Origin: JAXDMU01 sp963762435
Lineage (GTDB): Bacteria; Pseudomonadota; Alphaproteobacteria; ATCC43930; CGMCC-115725
Direction: 5' to 3'
Length of the DNA stretch: 64,000 nt
NCBI GenBank assembly: GCA_963762435.1
Contig: CAVXLN010000003.1
Location: 372,001 to 436,000 of the forward strand
Part shown: one piece after another, positions 1-7,833 of the stretch
Position numbering within the stretch: the first letter of the stretch is position 1
How the letters are laid out: every line of letters begins with the position of its first letter
Notes under the pieces: generated by a model
Database searches by the model: none
Seen by the model: the letters and a program-made list of their open reading frames with translations, nothing else
Told to the model about the DNA's origin: nothing
Translations under genes and position numbers: made by a program

Positions 1-1
1 C

Positions 2-547
2 GCGAGCAACTATCCGAGCATCGATACCGGCACCCTCGTCGATCTCGATACGGCGGCCGCATCCTTCCCGAACATTCCGGGCTTCAGCTTCCCGACGGTG
101 GTCAACACTTACGAGCTCTTAAATTTCGGCCCGTCCTTCACCAAGCTCGGCGGCATCCTCACCATCGTTCCGCCGCTGCTCGGGCCGTCCTATCTCGTTC
201 TGGTCCCCTTGACGGACGAGGACGGCATCGCCTTTGCCGGCGTGCACAATATCGAAGCACAAGCGCCGCTCGGCACCAGCACGGGCTGGAATGTCCGGGC
301 TGCCGGCCATCGGGCACCCAATCTCTGCAGCCTGACCGGCTCCTACTTCCCGTTCGCGACCACCAAGGCGGAACGGAAGGCCAGCGGCGATCCGCGCCTG
401 TCGCTGAAGGAGCGGTACAAGAACCACGCCGGCTTCGTCGCCCGCGTCAAGCTGGCGGCCCAGGAGCTGGTGGAAGAGCGCTTGCTGCTGCAGGAGGATG
501 CGACGGCGGACATCGCCGCCGCCAAAGCGAGCAGCGTGCTGAAATAG
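2..547 (+). CDS. Alpha/beta hydrolase-domain protein, C-terminal part (5' end outside window)
   Basis: The frame is open from base 2, so the visible 181 residues are the C-terminal portion of a larger protein. The tail resembles the C-terminus of the alpha/beta hydrolase domain family (Abhydrolase_10 type): a TGWNVR segment, then LTGSYFPFATTKAER, then GDPRLSLKERY and an alanine/leucine-rich helix ending LLLQEDATADIAAA. Members of that family are secreted or periplasmic hydrolases of poorly known substrate. The catalytic residues would lie upstream of the window and cannot be checked. A GC-rich hairpin follows the stop codon. Family assignment is from motif memory only; the enzymatic role is inference. 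Confidence 0.6.
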   Translation, partial: ASNYPSIDTGTLVDLDTAAASFPNIPGFSFPTVVNTYELLNFGPSFTKLGGILTIVPPLLGPSYLVLVPLTDEDGIAFAGVHNIEAQAPLGTSTGWNVRAAGHRAPNLCSLTGSYFPFATTKAERKASGDPRLSLKERYKNHAGFVARVKLAAQELVEERLLLQEDATADIAAAKASSVLK

Positions 548-560
548 CCTGAAAGGCACC

Positions 561-591
561 GCCCGCCCCGGCCTCAAAGGCTGGGGCGGGC
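561..591 (+). terminator. Hairpin after the hydrolase gene
   Basis: Two 14-base arms (561-574 and 578-591) pair fully with one G-U wobble around a 3-base loop. It sits 14 bases after the stop codon. There is no T-run downstream, so it may terminate weakly or only protect the mRNA 3' end. Confidence 0.5.
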
Positions 592-600
592 ATGGCCGCA

Positions 601-647
601 TTGACGCGCCCCTCATGCAACTCATATAAACTGCATGAGCTGCATGA
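601..647 (+). promoter_or_regulatory. Promoter overlapped by inverted-repeat operator of the Phd/PemK-like pair
   Basis: A near-consensus promoter TTGACG (601-606), N18, TATAAA (625-630) is visible. A 13-base inverted repeat with one mismatch (613-625 and 635-647, 9-base spacer) covers the -10 region and transcription start. Phd-family antitoxins typically bind such palindromes to repress their own operon, so this is the expected autoregulatory operator. Confidence 0.65.
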
Positions 648-661
648 TCGGACTCGCCGCG

Positions 662-913
662 ATGCTCAAAGTTTCCGCCGCCGAATTTCAACGCAATATC
701 GGCCGCTATCAGGACCTGGCGCTGAGCCAGCCCGTCGCCGTCACGCGTAACGGCCGGGACGGAACCGTGCTGATCTCGTCGGTCGAGTATAATCGGCTCC
801 GGCGACGCGATCGCGAGGTGCTCGGCCTCGATGATTTCACCGATGCCGATATCGAAGCCGTTCGGCGCTCCGAGCCGTCCCGGGAGGCCGATGCCTTCAA
901 CGACGAACTCTGA
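662..913 (+). CDS. Phd/YefM-family antitoxin
   Basis: An 83-residue protein starting MLKVSAAEFQRNIGRYQDLA, followed by PVAVTRNGRDGTVLISSVEYNRL: the standard Phd/YefM N-terminal DNA-binding fold. The acidic, disordered-looking C-terminus (DDFTDADIEAV onward) would neutralise the toxin. In-frame ATGs at 635 and 644 exist, but 635 lies inside the operator and upstream of the predicted transcript start, so ATG 662 is preferred. There is no strong ribosome-binding site. The toxin gene follows after 3 bases. Role: DNA-binding antitoxin and autorepressor of a type II toxin-antitoxin module. Confidence 0.85.
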   Translation: MLKVSAAEFQRNIGRYQDLALSQPVAVTRNGRDGTVLISSVEYNRLRRRDREVLGLDDFTDADIEAVRRSEPSREADAFNDEL

Positions 914-916
914 CGC

Positions 917-1351
917 GTGAGCTTCCCCGCACCTATCCCGGGCATGGTTATTCGCTATGCCTATCTTTGGCGTGCGGATTATTTGCGGGGCCTTGAGGAG
1001 GGAACGAAGGACCGTCCCTGCGCCATTCTGCTCGCCGTGACCAACGAAGCGGGCGACCGGAAGGTTCTGGTTCTGCCGATCACGCATACGCCGCCGCGAG
1101 TTGCCGATCACGCCATCGAAATCCCGCTCGCGACCAAGCACCGGCTCGGCCTTGATCACGAGCGCTCCTGGATCGTCCTGACCGAGGCCAACCGCTTCGT
1201 CTGGCCGGGACCGGATTTACGGCCGGCAATTCCGGGCGATGCGACGAGTGTTCTTTACGGCGAATTGCCCGGCAACTTCTTCCGGAAGGTCAGGGAACGC
1301 TGGCTCGCGCTGTCGACTTCCCGGCGAGCCGTCGTTCCCCGGGCCGAATGA
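917..1351 (+). CDS. PemK/MazF-like toxin, partner of the Phd antitoxin
   Basis: A 144-residue protein with a GTG start 3 bases after the antitoxin stop (ATG 944 is an alternative). The core GMVIRYAYLW, then EGTKDRPCAILLAV and VLVLPITHTPP, resembles the PemK/MazF beta-barrel fold, with KDRPC at the position of the conserved R-P motif of that family. A second block carries SWIVLTEANRF and WPGPDLRP. MazF/PemK toxins are mRNA endonucleases; that activity is inferred from family and operon position. A GC-rich hairpin follows. Confidence 0.65.
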   Translation: MSFPAPIPGMVIRYAYLWRADYLRGLEEGTKDRPCAILLAVTNEAGDRKVLVLPITHTPPRVADHAIEIPLATKHRLGLDHERSWIVLTEANRFVWPGPDLRPAIPGDATSVLYGELPGNFFRKVRERWLALSTSRRAVVPRAE

Positions 1352-1352
1352 A

Positions 1353-1375
1353 GGGCCCCGCCGCCGGCGAGGCCC
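1353..1375. terminator. Hairpin between convergent genes
   Basis: Ten-base arms (1353-1362, 1366-1375) with one mismatch lie between the toxin gene and the converging small secreted-protein gene. It could act in both directions; no clear T-run. Confidence 0.4.
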
Positions 1376-1390
1376 GTTCCCCATTCCCGC

Positions 1391-1717
1391 TCAATACCGA
1401 AAGGTGATCACATAATCCTGCCCGGCGCACTCCAGGCAGGAAACCGCCTCGACGGCGCGGCGCGTCTCGTCATCGAGGGAGGCCGTGCGGGCATCGCGGA
1501 TGACGCCGATCCGCTCGGGATGACCGTCGGCGCCGACATGGAAGCGCACCAGCATGGTACCGGGCGCGGCGTGGGTTTCGGAAGAGGAGGCAGGCACCGC
1601 CCCGCTGGCCGAGGCCGAAAGGATCGAGCGGGCCGGCGCATTGGCCGATGCGGTGGTCGCCGTGAAGGGCACGTAGCCCATCATGGCGATGGCAATGGCG
1701 AGAAAGAAAAAACGCAT
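1391..1717 (-). CDS. Small exported protein with TonB-C-terminal-like domain
   Basis: A 108-residue protein with a signal peptide (MRFFFLAIAIAMMGYVPFTA, cleavage near ATTASANA). The mature part contains MLVRFHVGADGHPERIGVIRD followed by DETRRAVEAV, the pattern of the TonB C-terminal / energy-transducer alpha-beta fold (a strand, a G-x-P turn, then a helix). It carries a CLEC pair and ends in a beta-strand VITFRY. It lacks the N-terminal membrane anchor and proline-rich arm of real TonB, so it is likely a free periplasmic protein. It diverges from the wHTH-TPR regulator and shares an intergenic region full of CTTAA repeats with it. Confidence 0.6.
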   Translation of the reverse strand: MRFFFLAIAIAMMGYVPFTATTASANAPARSILSASASGAVPASSSETHAAPGTMLVRFHVGADGHPERIGVIRDARTASLDDETRRAVEAVSCLECAGQDYVITFRY

Positions 1718-1842
1718 GATGATTACCCTCGCGCGTCAATCGATTGAAATCCTGCTCGCCTTGCTCAATTCACCGATACTGACGATCGGCGATATTGAGT
1801 GGCAGCAGACAGGGCGAGACTGGCGAGGTGCCGGGATTTAGG

Positions 1843-1888
1843 TCTTTAAACCAGGACCTTAAGAACTCTTAATTCTTCTTAAGACTGG
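1843..1888. promoter_or_regulatory. Phased CTTAA direct repeats with outer inverted repeat (putative regulator site)
   Basis: CTTAA occurs at 1858, 1868 and 1878, exactly 10 bases apart, with a related CTTTAAA at about 1843. The outer copies also form an inverted repeat (CTTAAGAA 1858-1865 against TTCTTAAG 1876-1883, flanked by CCAG and CTGG). OmpR/PhoB-type winged helices bind direct repeats at about one helical turn. The adjacent gene encodes such a domain, so autoregulation is inferred. Confidence 0.5.
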
Positions 1889-1976
1889 TAAAACCGGGCC
1901 GATTCCGATGGACGGGACGGATCGGAAGCGTAAATTGCCGGCCCATAGTCAATGCTATTCACATCGAGGGGCGGCG

Positions 1977-4118
1977 ATGGAGTCGGCGTCTTGCTTTCGA
2001 TTCAGCAATTTCGAGCTGGATCCGGCGCAGGGAGTTCTGTTGCGCGGCGCCAAGCCGGCGCCGCTCAACCCGCGCGCCTTCAAGCTTCTGGAGTTCCTGG
2101 TCCGGAATAGTGGGCGTCTCGTCTCGAAGGACGAGATCATGGAGCATGTCTGGGACGGCCTCATCGTCGAGGAGAATAATCTCGCCGTCCAGATCTCGAC
2201 CCTGCGCAAGGCGCTGGGCGACGGGCCGCAAGGGCAGCCCTTCATCGTCAATGTGCCGGGCCGCGGCTATCGCTTCGTGGCGCCGATCTCGAATGCCGAC
2301 GATGAGGCGTCCGAGCCATCCGAGACCGAGCCCCCCGTGGCCGCGCGGCCGAGCTGGCTCAGGCGGCATGGCCGGGTCATCGGTTTCGTGGCCGCCGCCC
2401 TCGGCTTCTCCGCGATCACCGCCAACGCCTATTGGTTCGCGACCGGCGGCCGACCCGAACCACAGCGACTGTCGATCGCGGTGATGCCGTTCCGCAGCCT
2501 CAGCGCCGATGCCGAGCAGGGTTATCTGGCCGATGCGGTCAGCGACGACCTCACCACCGACCTCGCCCGCCTGCCCGGCAGCTTCGTGATCGCACGGGAA
2601 TCCGCCGACACCTATCGCGACAAGCCGACGACCGCCCAGCAGGTCGGCCAGGAGCTGAATGTCCGCTACATCCTCGAAGGCAGCGTCCGGCCGGCCGACG
2701 ATCGCCTCTCGATCAATGCCCAGCTGATTGATTCCGGGACCGGCGCCCATCTTTGGGCCGAGCAGTTCGACACCAGCCGGAACGAGATGGGGGCGGCCCA
2801 GCGCGAGATCGTACGCCGGATCGCGAGTGCGCTGCATTTTCGCCTGGTCCAGATCGAAAGCGCGCGCTCGATCGCAGCGCGGCCCGACGATCCCGATGCT
2901 CTCGACCTTTTCTTCCGTGCACGTTCGATGCTGGATCGGGATCGGTCGCCCAAAGGCCTCGATGCGGCGCAGAAGCTTCTCGAGGAGGCGCTCCAGAAGC
3001 AACCGGACTTCGTCGATGCGATCAACGAGCTGGCGGCGCTGCTGCTGCGGCGGGTGTTGAAGATGGATAACGCCGATCAGCGGGATTACGAGGAAGCCCA
3101 GGGGCTTGTCGCCCGGGCGCTCGCGCTCGATCCGCAGAATGCACGGTCGGCCACCAATAGAGGCGAGCTGATGCTGATCGACGGCCATTGCCAAGAAGCG
3201 GTTTCCGCCTTCCGCTTTGCGATATCGCTCAATTCCAGCAGTTTGGCCGCCCGCGATGGGCTGTCGATCTGCGGCAACATCTTCGGCAAGCCGGACGATA
3301 CGATTCAAGCGCTGCGGGAGGCGATCGCCCTGAGCCCTGAGGACCCGCAAACCAAGGAGCGCTATGGTCATATGGGCATGGCGCTGCTGCTTGCCGATCG
3401 ACCCAACGAAGCGATCGATTGGCTTCGGAAGGCGGAAATGGCCCAGTCCGAGCCGGTCGAGACCTTTGAGCGAGGGCTGATCGAAGCCGATGCTCTTGTC
3501 GGCCGCCTCGGCGAAGCACGCCAAAGGCTGTCTGACTATAGCCGGCGCTGGTCACACCGCTCAGTCTGGCGCGAAACCTGCTATGCAAGCTCGAAGGCGG
3601 CATCCCATCTGCCCGGGCTCAAGCGCGCGCTTGCCGGGTTGAAGGAAGCTGGGATGCCCGAATTTGCCGACGAGGCGGTGGATGACGGCGTGGCGCCCAT
3701 GGGCGTGCTTCAACCTGTCGACCTCTATGCCGCAACGCCACGCATGGTTTCCGGTGCCGACACGCTAACGACGGCGGAGTTTTCAGCACTGACCGCCAGC
3801 GACCTGAAACCTGTGGTGCTGGATGTCGGCTGTGGCAGCGCAGCCGCTCCCGGCACGCTCTTCCTGCCGTGGGTCGAAGATGGTGACCGGCTCGATGATG
3901 TCATCCAGAGTCGGCTCGCTAAGGAAATGGCTGCCGCTACCGGCAGCGATCCGGAAAAGCCGATCGTGGTCATGGGCAGCGGCGTGTATGGTTGGGGACC
4001 GTACAATACGGTGCTGCGCCTCAAGGCGCTCGGGTATCGCAAGCTCTACTGGTATCGCGGCGGCGAAGAAGCGCTTGCCGCCGCTCACCTGCCGACGGAA
4101 GACAGGCGGGATCCTTAA
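1977..4118 (+). CDS. CadC-like membrane wHTH regulator with TolB-like, TPR and rhodanese-like domains
   Basis: A 713-residue protein. Residues 6-104 form an OmpR/CadC-type winged helix (LNPRAFKLLEFLVRNSG ... VPGRGYRF). A single membrane segment is at about 134-154. Residues 164-295 match the TolB-N/FlgO-like module common in these regulators (IAVMPFRSLSADAE, YILEGSVR). TPR-like helices span about 300-530. The last 110 residues look like a rhodanese domain of the PQQ-linked CxxCW type (VVLDVGCGS, GYRKLYWYRGGEEA), but the active-site loop GSGVYGWGPYN has no cysteine. ATG 1977 is chosen because GAGGGGCGG sits just upstream; ATG 1908 is an alternative. Role: a transmembrane one-component regulator sensing an unknown periplasmic signal. 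Confidence 0.75.
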   Translation: MESASCFRFSNFELDPAQGVLLRGAKPAPLNPRAFKLLEFLVRNSGRLVSKDEIMEHVWDGLIVEENNLAVQISTLRKALGDGPQGQPFIVNVPGRGYRFVAPISNADDEASEPSETEPPVAARPSWLRRHGRVIGFVAAALGFSAITANAYWFATGGRPEPQRLSIAVMPFRSLSADAEQGYLADAVSDDLTTDLARLPGSFVIARESADTYRDKPTTAQQVGQELNVRYILEGSVRPADDRLSINAQLIDSGTGAHLWAEQFDTSRNEMGAAQREIVRRIASALHFRLVQIESARSIAARPDDPDALDLFFRARSMLDRDRSPKGLDAAQKLLEEALQKQPDFVDAINELAALLLRRVLKMDNADQRDYEEAQGLVARALALDPQNARSATNRGELMLIDGHCQEAVSAFRFAISLNSSSLAARDGLSICGNIFGKPDDTIQALREAIALSPEDPQTKERYGHMGMALLLADRPNEAIDWLRKAEMAQSEPVETFERGLIEADALVGRLGEARQRLSDYSRRWSHRSVWRETCYASSKAASHLPGLKRALAGLKEAGMPEFADEAVDDGVAPMGVLQPVDLYAATPRMVSGADTLTTAEFSALTASDLKPVVLDVGCGSAAAPGTLFLPWVEDGDRLDDVIQSRLAKEMAAATGSDPEKPIVVMGSGVYGWGPYNTVLRLKALGYRKLYWYRGGEEALAAAHLPTEDRRDP

Positions 4119-4143
4119 CGACCCCAATACGAGGAGAGATTTC

Positions 4144-4440
4144 ATGTCGATTTGCAACCCGCCGTTCGGCGCGAACCCCGACAATGGTCAGGGCGGTGGC
4201 GGCATCCATTCTTACATCACAGAGGGGCCGATCCCGCCCTGGGCGCAGACGCTCATCACCAACGCCGACCAGTATAGCGGCTGTGAAGAAGTAAAGACTG
4301 CCGTCCGCGATTTTCTGGCCCAAGTCGATGCTGCCAGCCAGCGTTTTCGCGAGGCAGTCGACGGGATCGAGCTTGCTTACAGCAAGGCAATCGATGAAGC
4401 GGCTTACGAGTTTCGCCAGAAACTGCTGCAAGAGCGGTGA
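4144..4440 (+). CDS. Hypothetical protein, 98 aa
   Basis: The start ATG 4144 is preceded by AGGAGAG at a good distance. The gene lies 25 bases after the regulator stop, so the two are probably co-transcribed. The N-terminal half is glycine/proline-rich (PPFGANPDNGQGGGG, PIPPWAQTL); the C-terminal half is a predicted amphipathic helix (AVRDFLAQVDAASQRFREAV, then EFRQKLLQER). There is no signal peptide or membrane segment. I do not recognise the family. It could be an output target or partner of the regulator, but nothing in the sequence proves that. Confidence 0.65.
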   Translation: MSICNPPFGANPDNGQGGGGIHSYITEGPIPPWAQTLITNADQYSGCEEVKTAVRDFLAQVDAASQRFREAVDGIELAYSKAIDEAAYEFRQKLLQER

Positions 4441-4446
4441 GCCAAA

Positions 4447-4478
4447 GCGCGGAGGCCTTTCCAGAAAAGCCTCCGCGC
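4447..4478. terminator. Bidirectional terminator between convergent genes
   Basis: Arms 4447-4460 and 4465-4478 pair over 14 positions with one mismatch around loop CCAG. The inner ends are T-rich/A-rich (CTTT and AAAAG). It lies between the small hypothetical gene and the converging pntB. Confidence 0.6.
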
Positions 4479-4485
4479 CGACGCC

Positions 4486-5883
4486 TCACGCACCCATCGC
4501 CTTGACGATCTCCTCGCACATCTTCTTGGCGTCGCCGAACAGCATCATCGTGTTCGGGCGGAAAAACAGCTCGTTATCGACGCCGGCATAGCCCGACGCC
4601 ATGGAGCGCTTGATGAACAGCACCGTCTTCGCCTTCTCGACATCGAGGATCGGCATACCGTAGATCGGCGAGGCGGGGTCGGTCTTGGCGGCGGGGTTGG
4701 TCACGTCGTTGGCGCCGATGACGAAGGCGACGTCGGTGGACGCGAAGTCGCGGTTGATCTCGTCAAGCTCTGCCACCTCGTCATACGGCACGTTCGCCTC
4801 GGCCAGGAGCACATTCATATGGCCGGGCATGCGGCCCGCGACCGGATGAATGGCGTAGCGGACGGTGACGCCTTCCTTCTTCAGAAGATCGGCCATCTCC
4901 TTCAGCGCATGCTGCGCCTGGGCCACGGCCATGCCGTAGCCGGGGACCACGATGACGCTCGACGCGTTCTTCATGATGAAGGCGGCATCGTCGGCCGAGC
5001 CGGCCTTGACCGTCTGGTCGCCCGAGCCGTGACTGGCCGAGACCGTGCCGCCATCGGTGCCGAAACCGCCCAGGATTACATTGAAGATCGAGCGGTTCAT
5101 GCCCTTGCACATGATGTAGCTGAGGATGGCGCCCGACGAGCCCACCAGCGCGCCGGTGATGATGAGCAGCGAGTTGGCGAGCGTGAAGCCGATGCCGCAG
5201 GCGGCCCAGCCCGAGTAGGAGTTCAGCATCGAGATGACGACCGGCATGTCGGCGCCGCCGATCGGCAGGATCAAGAGGAAGCCCAAGGTCAACGAGACCA
5301 GCACGATGGCCCAGAATTCCCAAGCGGCGGAGCTCGCCATGAACGTGCCGAGCAGCAGCACGATCAGGATGCCGAGGCCGAGATTGATCCAGTGCTGGAA
5401 CGGGAAGATCAGCGGCTTGCCGGTGATGAGCGCCTGCAGCTTGGCAAAAGCGATGATCGATCCGGTGAAGGTGATGGCGCCGATCGCGGTGCCGAGCCCC
5501 ATCTCGAGCAGCGAGCCCGTATGGATGTTGCCGGGCTCGCCGATGCCGTAGGCCGTGGGCGCGTAGAAGGCGGCGGCGGCGACGCAGACGGCGGCCAAGC
5601 CGACCAGCGAATGGAAGGCCGCCACGAGCTGCGGCAGGGCCGTCATCTGGATACGGCGCGCGATCACGAAACCGATCGAGCCGCCGATGATGAGGGCGAG
5701 GATGATGAGCCAATAGCTCTGCACATGCGGCGAGGCCAGCGTCGTCAGAATGGCGATGACCATGCCGGCAATGCCGAACATGTTGCCGGAGCGCGAAGTC
5801 TCGGGGCTGGAGAGGCCGCGCAACGCCATGATGAAGCAGATGCCGGCGACGAGGTAGAGGAGCGCTGAAAGGTTCTCGGTCAC
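4486..5883 (-). CDS. pntB: NAD(P) transhydrogenase subunit beta
   Basis: A 465-residue protein, normal length for PntB, with a GTG start. About nine hydrophobic segments fill residues 1-255 (domain II proton channel), with the HSLVGLAAV segment near 91-99. Domain III, the NADP(H) site, has the family motif GYGMAVAQAQ (315-324), HPVAGRMPGHMNVLLAEA, and the C-terminal RSMASGYAGVDN lid region. With PntAa and PntAb it couples hydride transfer between NADH and NADP+ to proton entry across the inner membrane, supplying NADPH. It is last in a pntAa-pntAb-pntB operon, 13 bases after pntAb. Confidence 0.95.
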   Translation of the reverse strand: MTENLSALLYLVAGICFIMALRGLSSPETSRSGNMFGIAGMVIAILTTLASPHVQSYWLIILALIIGGSIGFVIARRIQMTALPQLVAAFHSLVGLAAVCVAAAAFYAPTAYGIGEPGNIHTGSLLEMGLGTAIGAITFTGSIIAFAKLQALITGKPLIFPFQHWINLGLGILIVLLLGTFMASSAAWEFWAIVLVSLTLGFLLILPIGGADMPVVISMLNSYSGWAACGIGFTLANSLLIITGALVGSSGAILSYIMCKGMNRSIFNVILGGFGTDGGTVSASHGSGDQTVKAGSADDAAFIMKNASSVIVVPGYGMAVAQAQHALKEMADLLKKEGVTVRYAIHPVAGRMPGHMNVLLAEANVPYDEVAELDEINRDFASTDVAFVIGANDVTNPAAKTDPASPIYGMPILDVEKAKTVLFIKRSMASGYAGVDNELFFRPNTMMLFGDAKKMCEEIVKAMGA

Positions 5884-5896
5884 GTTGGCGCCCTCC

Positions 5897-6313
5897 TCAC
5901 TTCGGCTTTTTCTTGAACATGCTGAGCATGCGCTGGGTCACCATGAAGCCGCCGAAGATGTTGACGGCGGCCAGCGTCACCGCGAAGAAGCCCATCACCT
6001 TGGAAAAGCTGAAATCGACCGGTCCGGCGGCGATGAGCGCCCCCACGATGATGACCGAGGAGACGGCGTTGGTGACGCTCATGAGCGGCGAATGAAGCGC
6101 CGGCGTCACGCGCCAGACGACGTAATATCCGACAAAGCAAGCGAGCACGAACACGGTCAGGAAGAAGACGAAATTCTCGCCGCCGGCCTGGACGGTCGCG
6201 GCAAGCTGCGCCTGCTGGGCCAGCTGCTCGGACAAATCATGCAGCTTGGCTGCGAGCGACTGGGCATCCTGGCCCAGCTGGGCCGCCTGGTCGGGAAGAC
6301 TGGTCGAATCCAT
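5897..6313 (-). CDS. pntAb: NAD(P) transhydrogenase subunit alpha part 2
   Basis: A 138-residue membrane subunit with three or four hydrophobic segments (FVFFLTVFVLACFVGYYVVW, LMSVTNAVSSVIIVGALIAA, VMGFFAVTLAAVNIFGGFMV). It includes the conserved TPALHSPLMSVTNAVS stretch and ends in basic KKKPK. In Escherichia coli this is the C-terminal part of PntA; a separate gene is the Rhodospirillum-type arrangement. It lies between pntAa (26 bases upstream) and pntB (13 bases downstream). Confidence 0.93.
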   Translation of the reverse strand: MDSTSLPDQAAQLGQDAQSLAAKLHDLSEQLAQQAQLAATVQAGGENFVFFLTVFVLACFVGYYVVWRVTPALHSPLMSVTNAVSSVIIVGALIAAGPVDFSFSKVMGFFAVTLAAVNIFGGFMVTQRMLSMFKKKPK

Positions 6314-6339
6314 GATTCTCGTCTCGGGATCTGTTGGGT

Positions 6340-7497
6340 TCAGGCGGCGGGAGCGGGTGCGAGCGCCGGATGGACGATGGCGCCGTCGCGCGTGACGAGC
6401 GTGCCCTTGATGATCTCGTCGGCAAGATCGATCTTCAGCCCCTTGGTCTCCGTGTCGATGATGAGGCCGAGGAAGGCGAAGAGGTTCTTGGCATAAAGTG
6501 CGGAGGCATCGGCGGCGATGCGCGACGGCATGTTGGCATGCCCGACGAGCTTCACGCCGTTCTTGGTCGTGACGATCTTGCCGACGGCGCCACCCTCGGC
6601 ATTGCCGCCGCTCTCGATCGCGAGATCGACGATGACCGAGCCCGGCTTCATGTCGGCGATCATCTCCTTGGTGACGAGCACCGGCGCCTTCTTGCCCGGA
6701 ATCTGGGCGGTGCAGATGACGATATCCTGCTTCTTCAGCACCTCGTGGATCTTCTCGCGCTGGCGGCGCTGATAATCCTCGCTCATCTCCTTGGCATAGC
6801 CGCCCGCGGTCTCGGCCTGCTTCGCCGCCTCGGCATCGACCTCGATGAAGCTGGCGCCCAGGGACTCGACCTGCTCCTTGGCGGCCGCGCGCACATCGAA
6901 GGCCGAGACGATGCCGCCCAGGCGCCGCGCCGTCGCGATCGCCTGGAGGCCGGCGACACCGGCGCCCATCACGGTAACGCGTGCCGGTGCAATGGTGCCG
7001 GCCGCCGTCATCATCATCGGGAAGGCATGGCCATATTCGACGGCCGCCTCGATGACCGCCTTGTATCCCGCGAGATTGGCCTGGGACGACAGCACATCCA
7101 TGCTCTGGGCGCGCGTGATGCGCGGCATGAGGTCCATGCTGAAGCTGGTGATGCCGGCCTTGGCATAGGCATCGACATCCTCGGCATTCTGCATCGGCGA
7201 CAGGATTGCCACGAGCGTGGTGCCGGGCTTTAGGTAGGCCAGCTCGTCGAGCTTGGCGTCCCGCTGCGGCCGCTGGACCTTGAGGACGAGACCGGCGCCA
7301 TCGCAGGCCGCCGCCGCATCCTTGGCGATCGTGGCGCCGGCCGCCTCATACGCCGCGTCGGTGAAGGAAGCGGCGAGGCCGGCATCCTTCTCGACCACGA
7401 TCTCGAGCCCCAGCCCGATCATGCGCTTCACCGTGTCGGGCGAGGCCGCGACCCGCTTCTCATGGGCGCGGGTTTCCTTCGTGATGGCCACCTTCAT
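6340..7497 (-). CDS. pntAa: NAD(P) transhydrogenase subunit alpha part 1
   Basis: A 385-residue soluble domain I binding NAD(H), related to alanine dehydrogenase. It starts MKVAITKETRAHEKRVAASP. The nucleotide-binding fold carries VMGAGVAGLQAIATARRLG and then VSAFDVRAAAKEQVESLGA. The RQD-loop equivalent (SMDLMPRITRAQSMDVLSSQ) and a mobile-loop region (YAKEMSEDYQRRQREKI) are also present. It is first in the transhydrogenase operon and is separated by about 336 bases from the divergent ECF sigma factor gene. Confidence 0.95.
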   Translation of the reverse strand: MKVAITKETRAHEKRVAASPDTVKRMIGLGLEIVVEKDAGLAASFTDAAYEAAGATIAKDAAAACDGAGLVLKVQRPQRDAKLDELAYLKPGTTLVAILSPMQNAEDVDAYAKAGITSFSMDLMPRITRAQSMDVLSSQANLAGYKAVIEAAVEYGHAFPMMMTAAGTIAPARVTVMGAGVAGLQAIATARRLGGIVSAFDVRAAAKEQVESLGASFIEVDAEAAKQAETAGGYAKEMSEDYQRRQREKIHEVLKKQDIVICTAQIPGKKAPVLVTKEMIADMKPGSVIVDLAIESGGNAEGGAVGKIVTTKNGVKLVGHANMPSRIAADASALYAKNLFAFLGLIIDTETKGLKIDLADEIIKGTLVTRDGAIVHPALAPAPAA

Positions 7498-7771
7498 GGA
7501 TCGTCGCTTCGCCTCCGAAATCTGGCTGCCCCGGATTGGGGGCGGCTCGCCTCCACGGTGATGCAGGCCAAGCTTGCCGCATCAAAAACGCGCCGGCATT
7601 TGATCGCGACAGCGTAAATATCAGATCTGGCGCCCGGAAACAGATTAGAATTCATTGCCATCGGCAAGTTTCCCGGGCCATGAGTGCAATTGGGCGGCAC
7701 GGCGGGGCGTGCTAAAGGCTCAAGATTCGACGGGTGGGAGCGTGGGGTTGCAGCAGAAATATGGCGGTGCC

Positions 7772-7798
7772 GGAATAAAATCGAGCGTGGCTCGTTAT
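7772..7798 (+). promoter_or_regulatory. ECF-type promoter upstream of the sigma factor gene
   Basis: GGAAT (7772-7776), N16, CGTTAT (7793-7798) fits the GGAAC-N16/17-CGTT pattern read by several alphaproteobacterial ECF sigma factors. It lies 36 bases before the sigma gene start, consistent with autoregulation. In the rest of the 7498-7833 intergenic region I see no gene or strong hairpin; the pnt promoter must lie there but is not obvious. Confidence 0.5.
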
Positions 7799-7833
7799 AC
7801 CGACGCGTGGGCAGCACCGCGAGGGGTGTCGGC

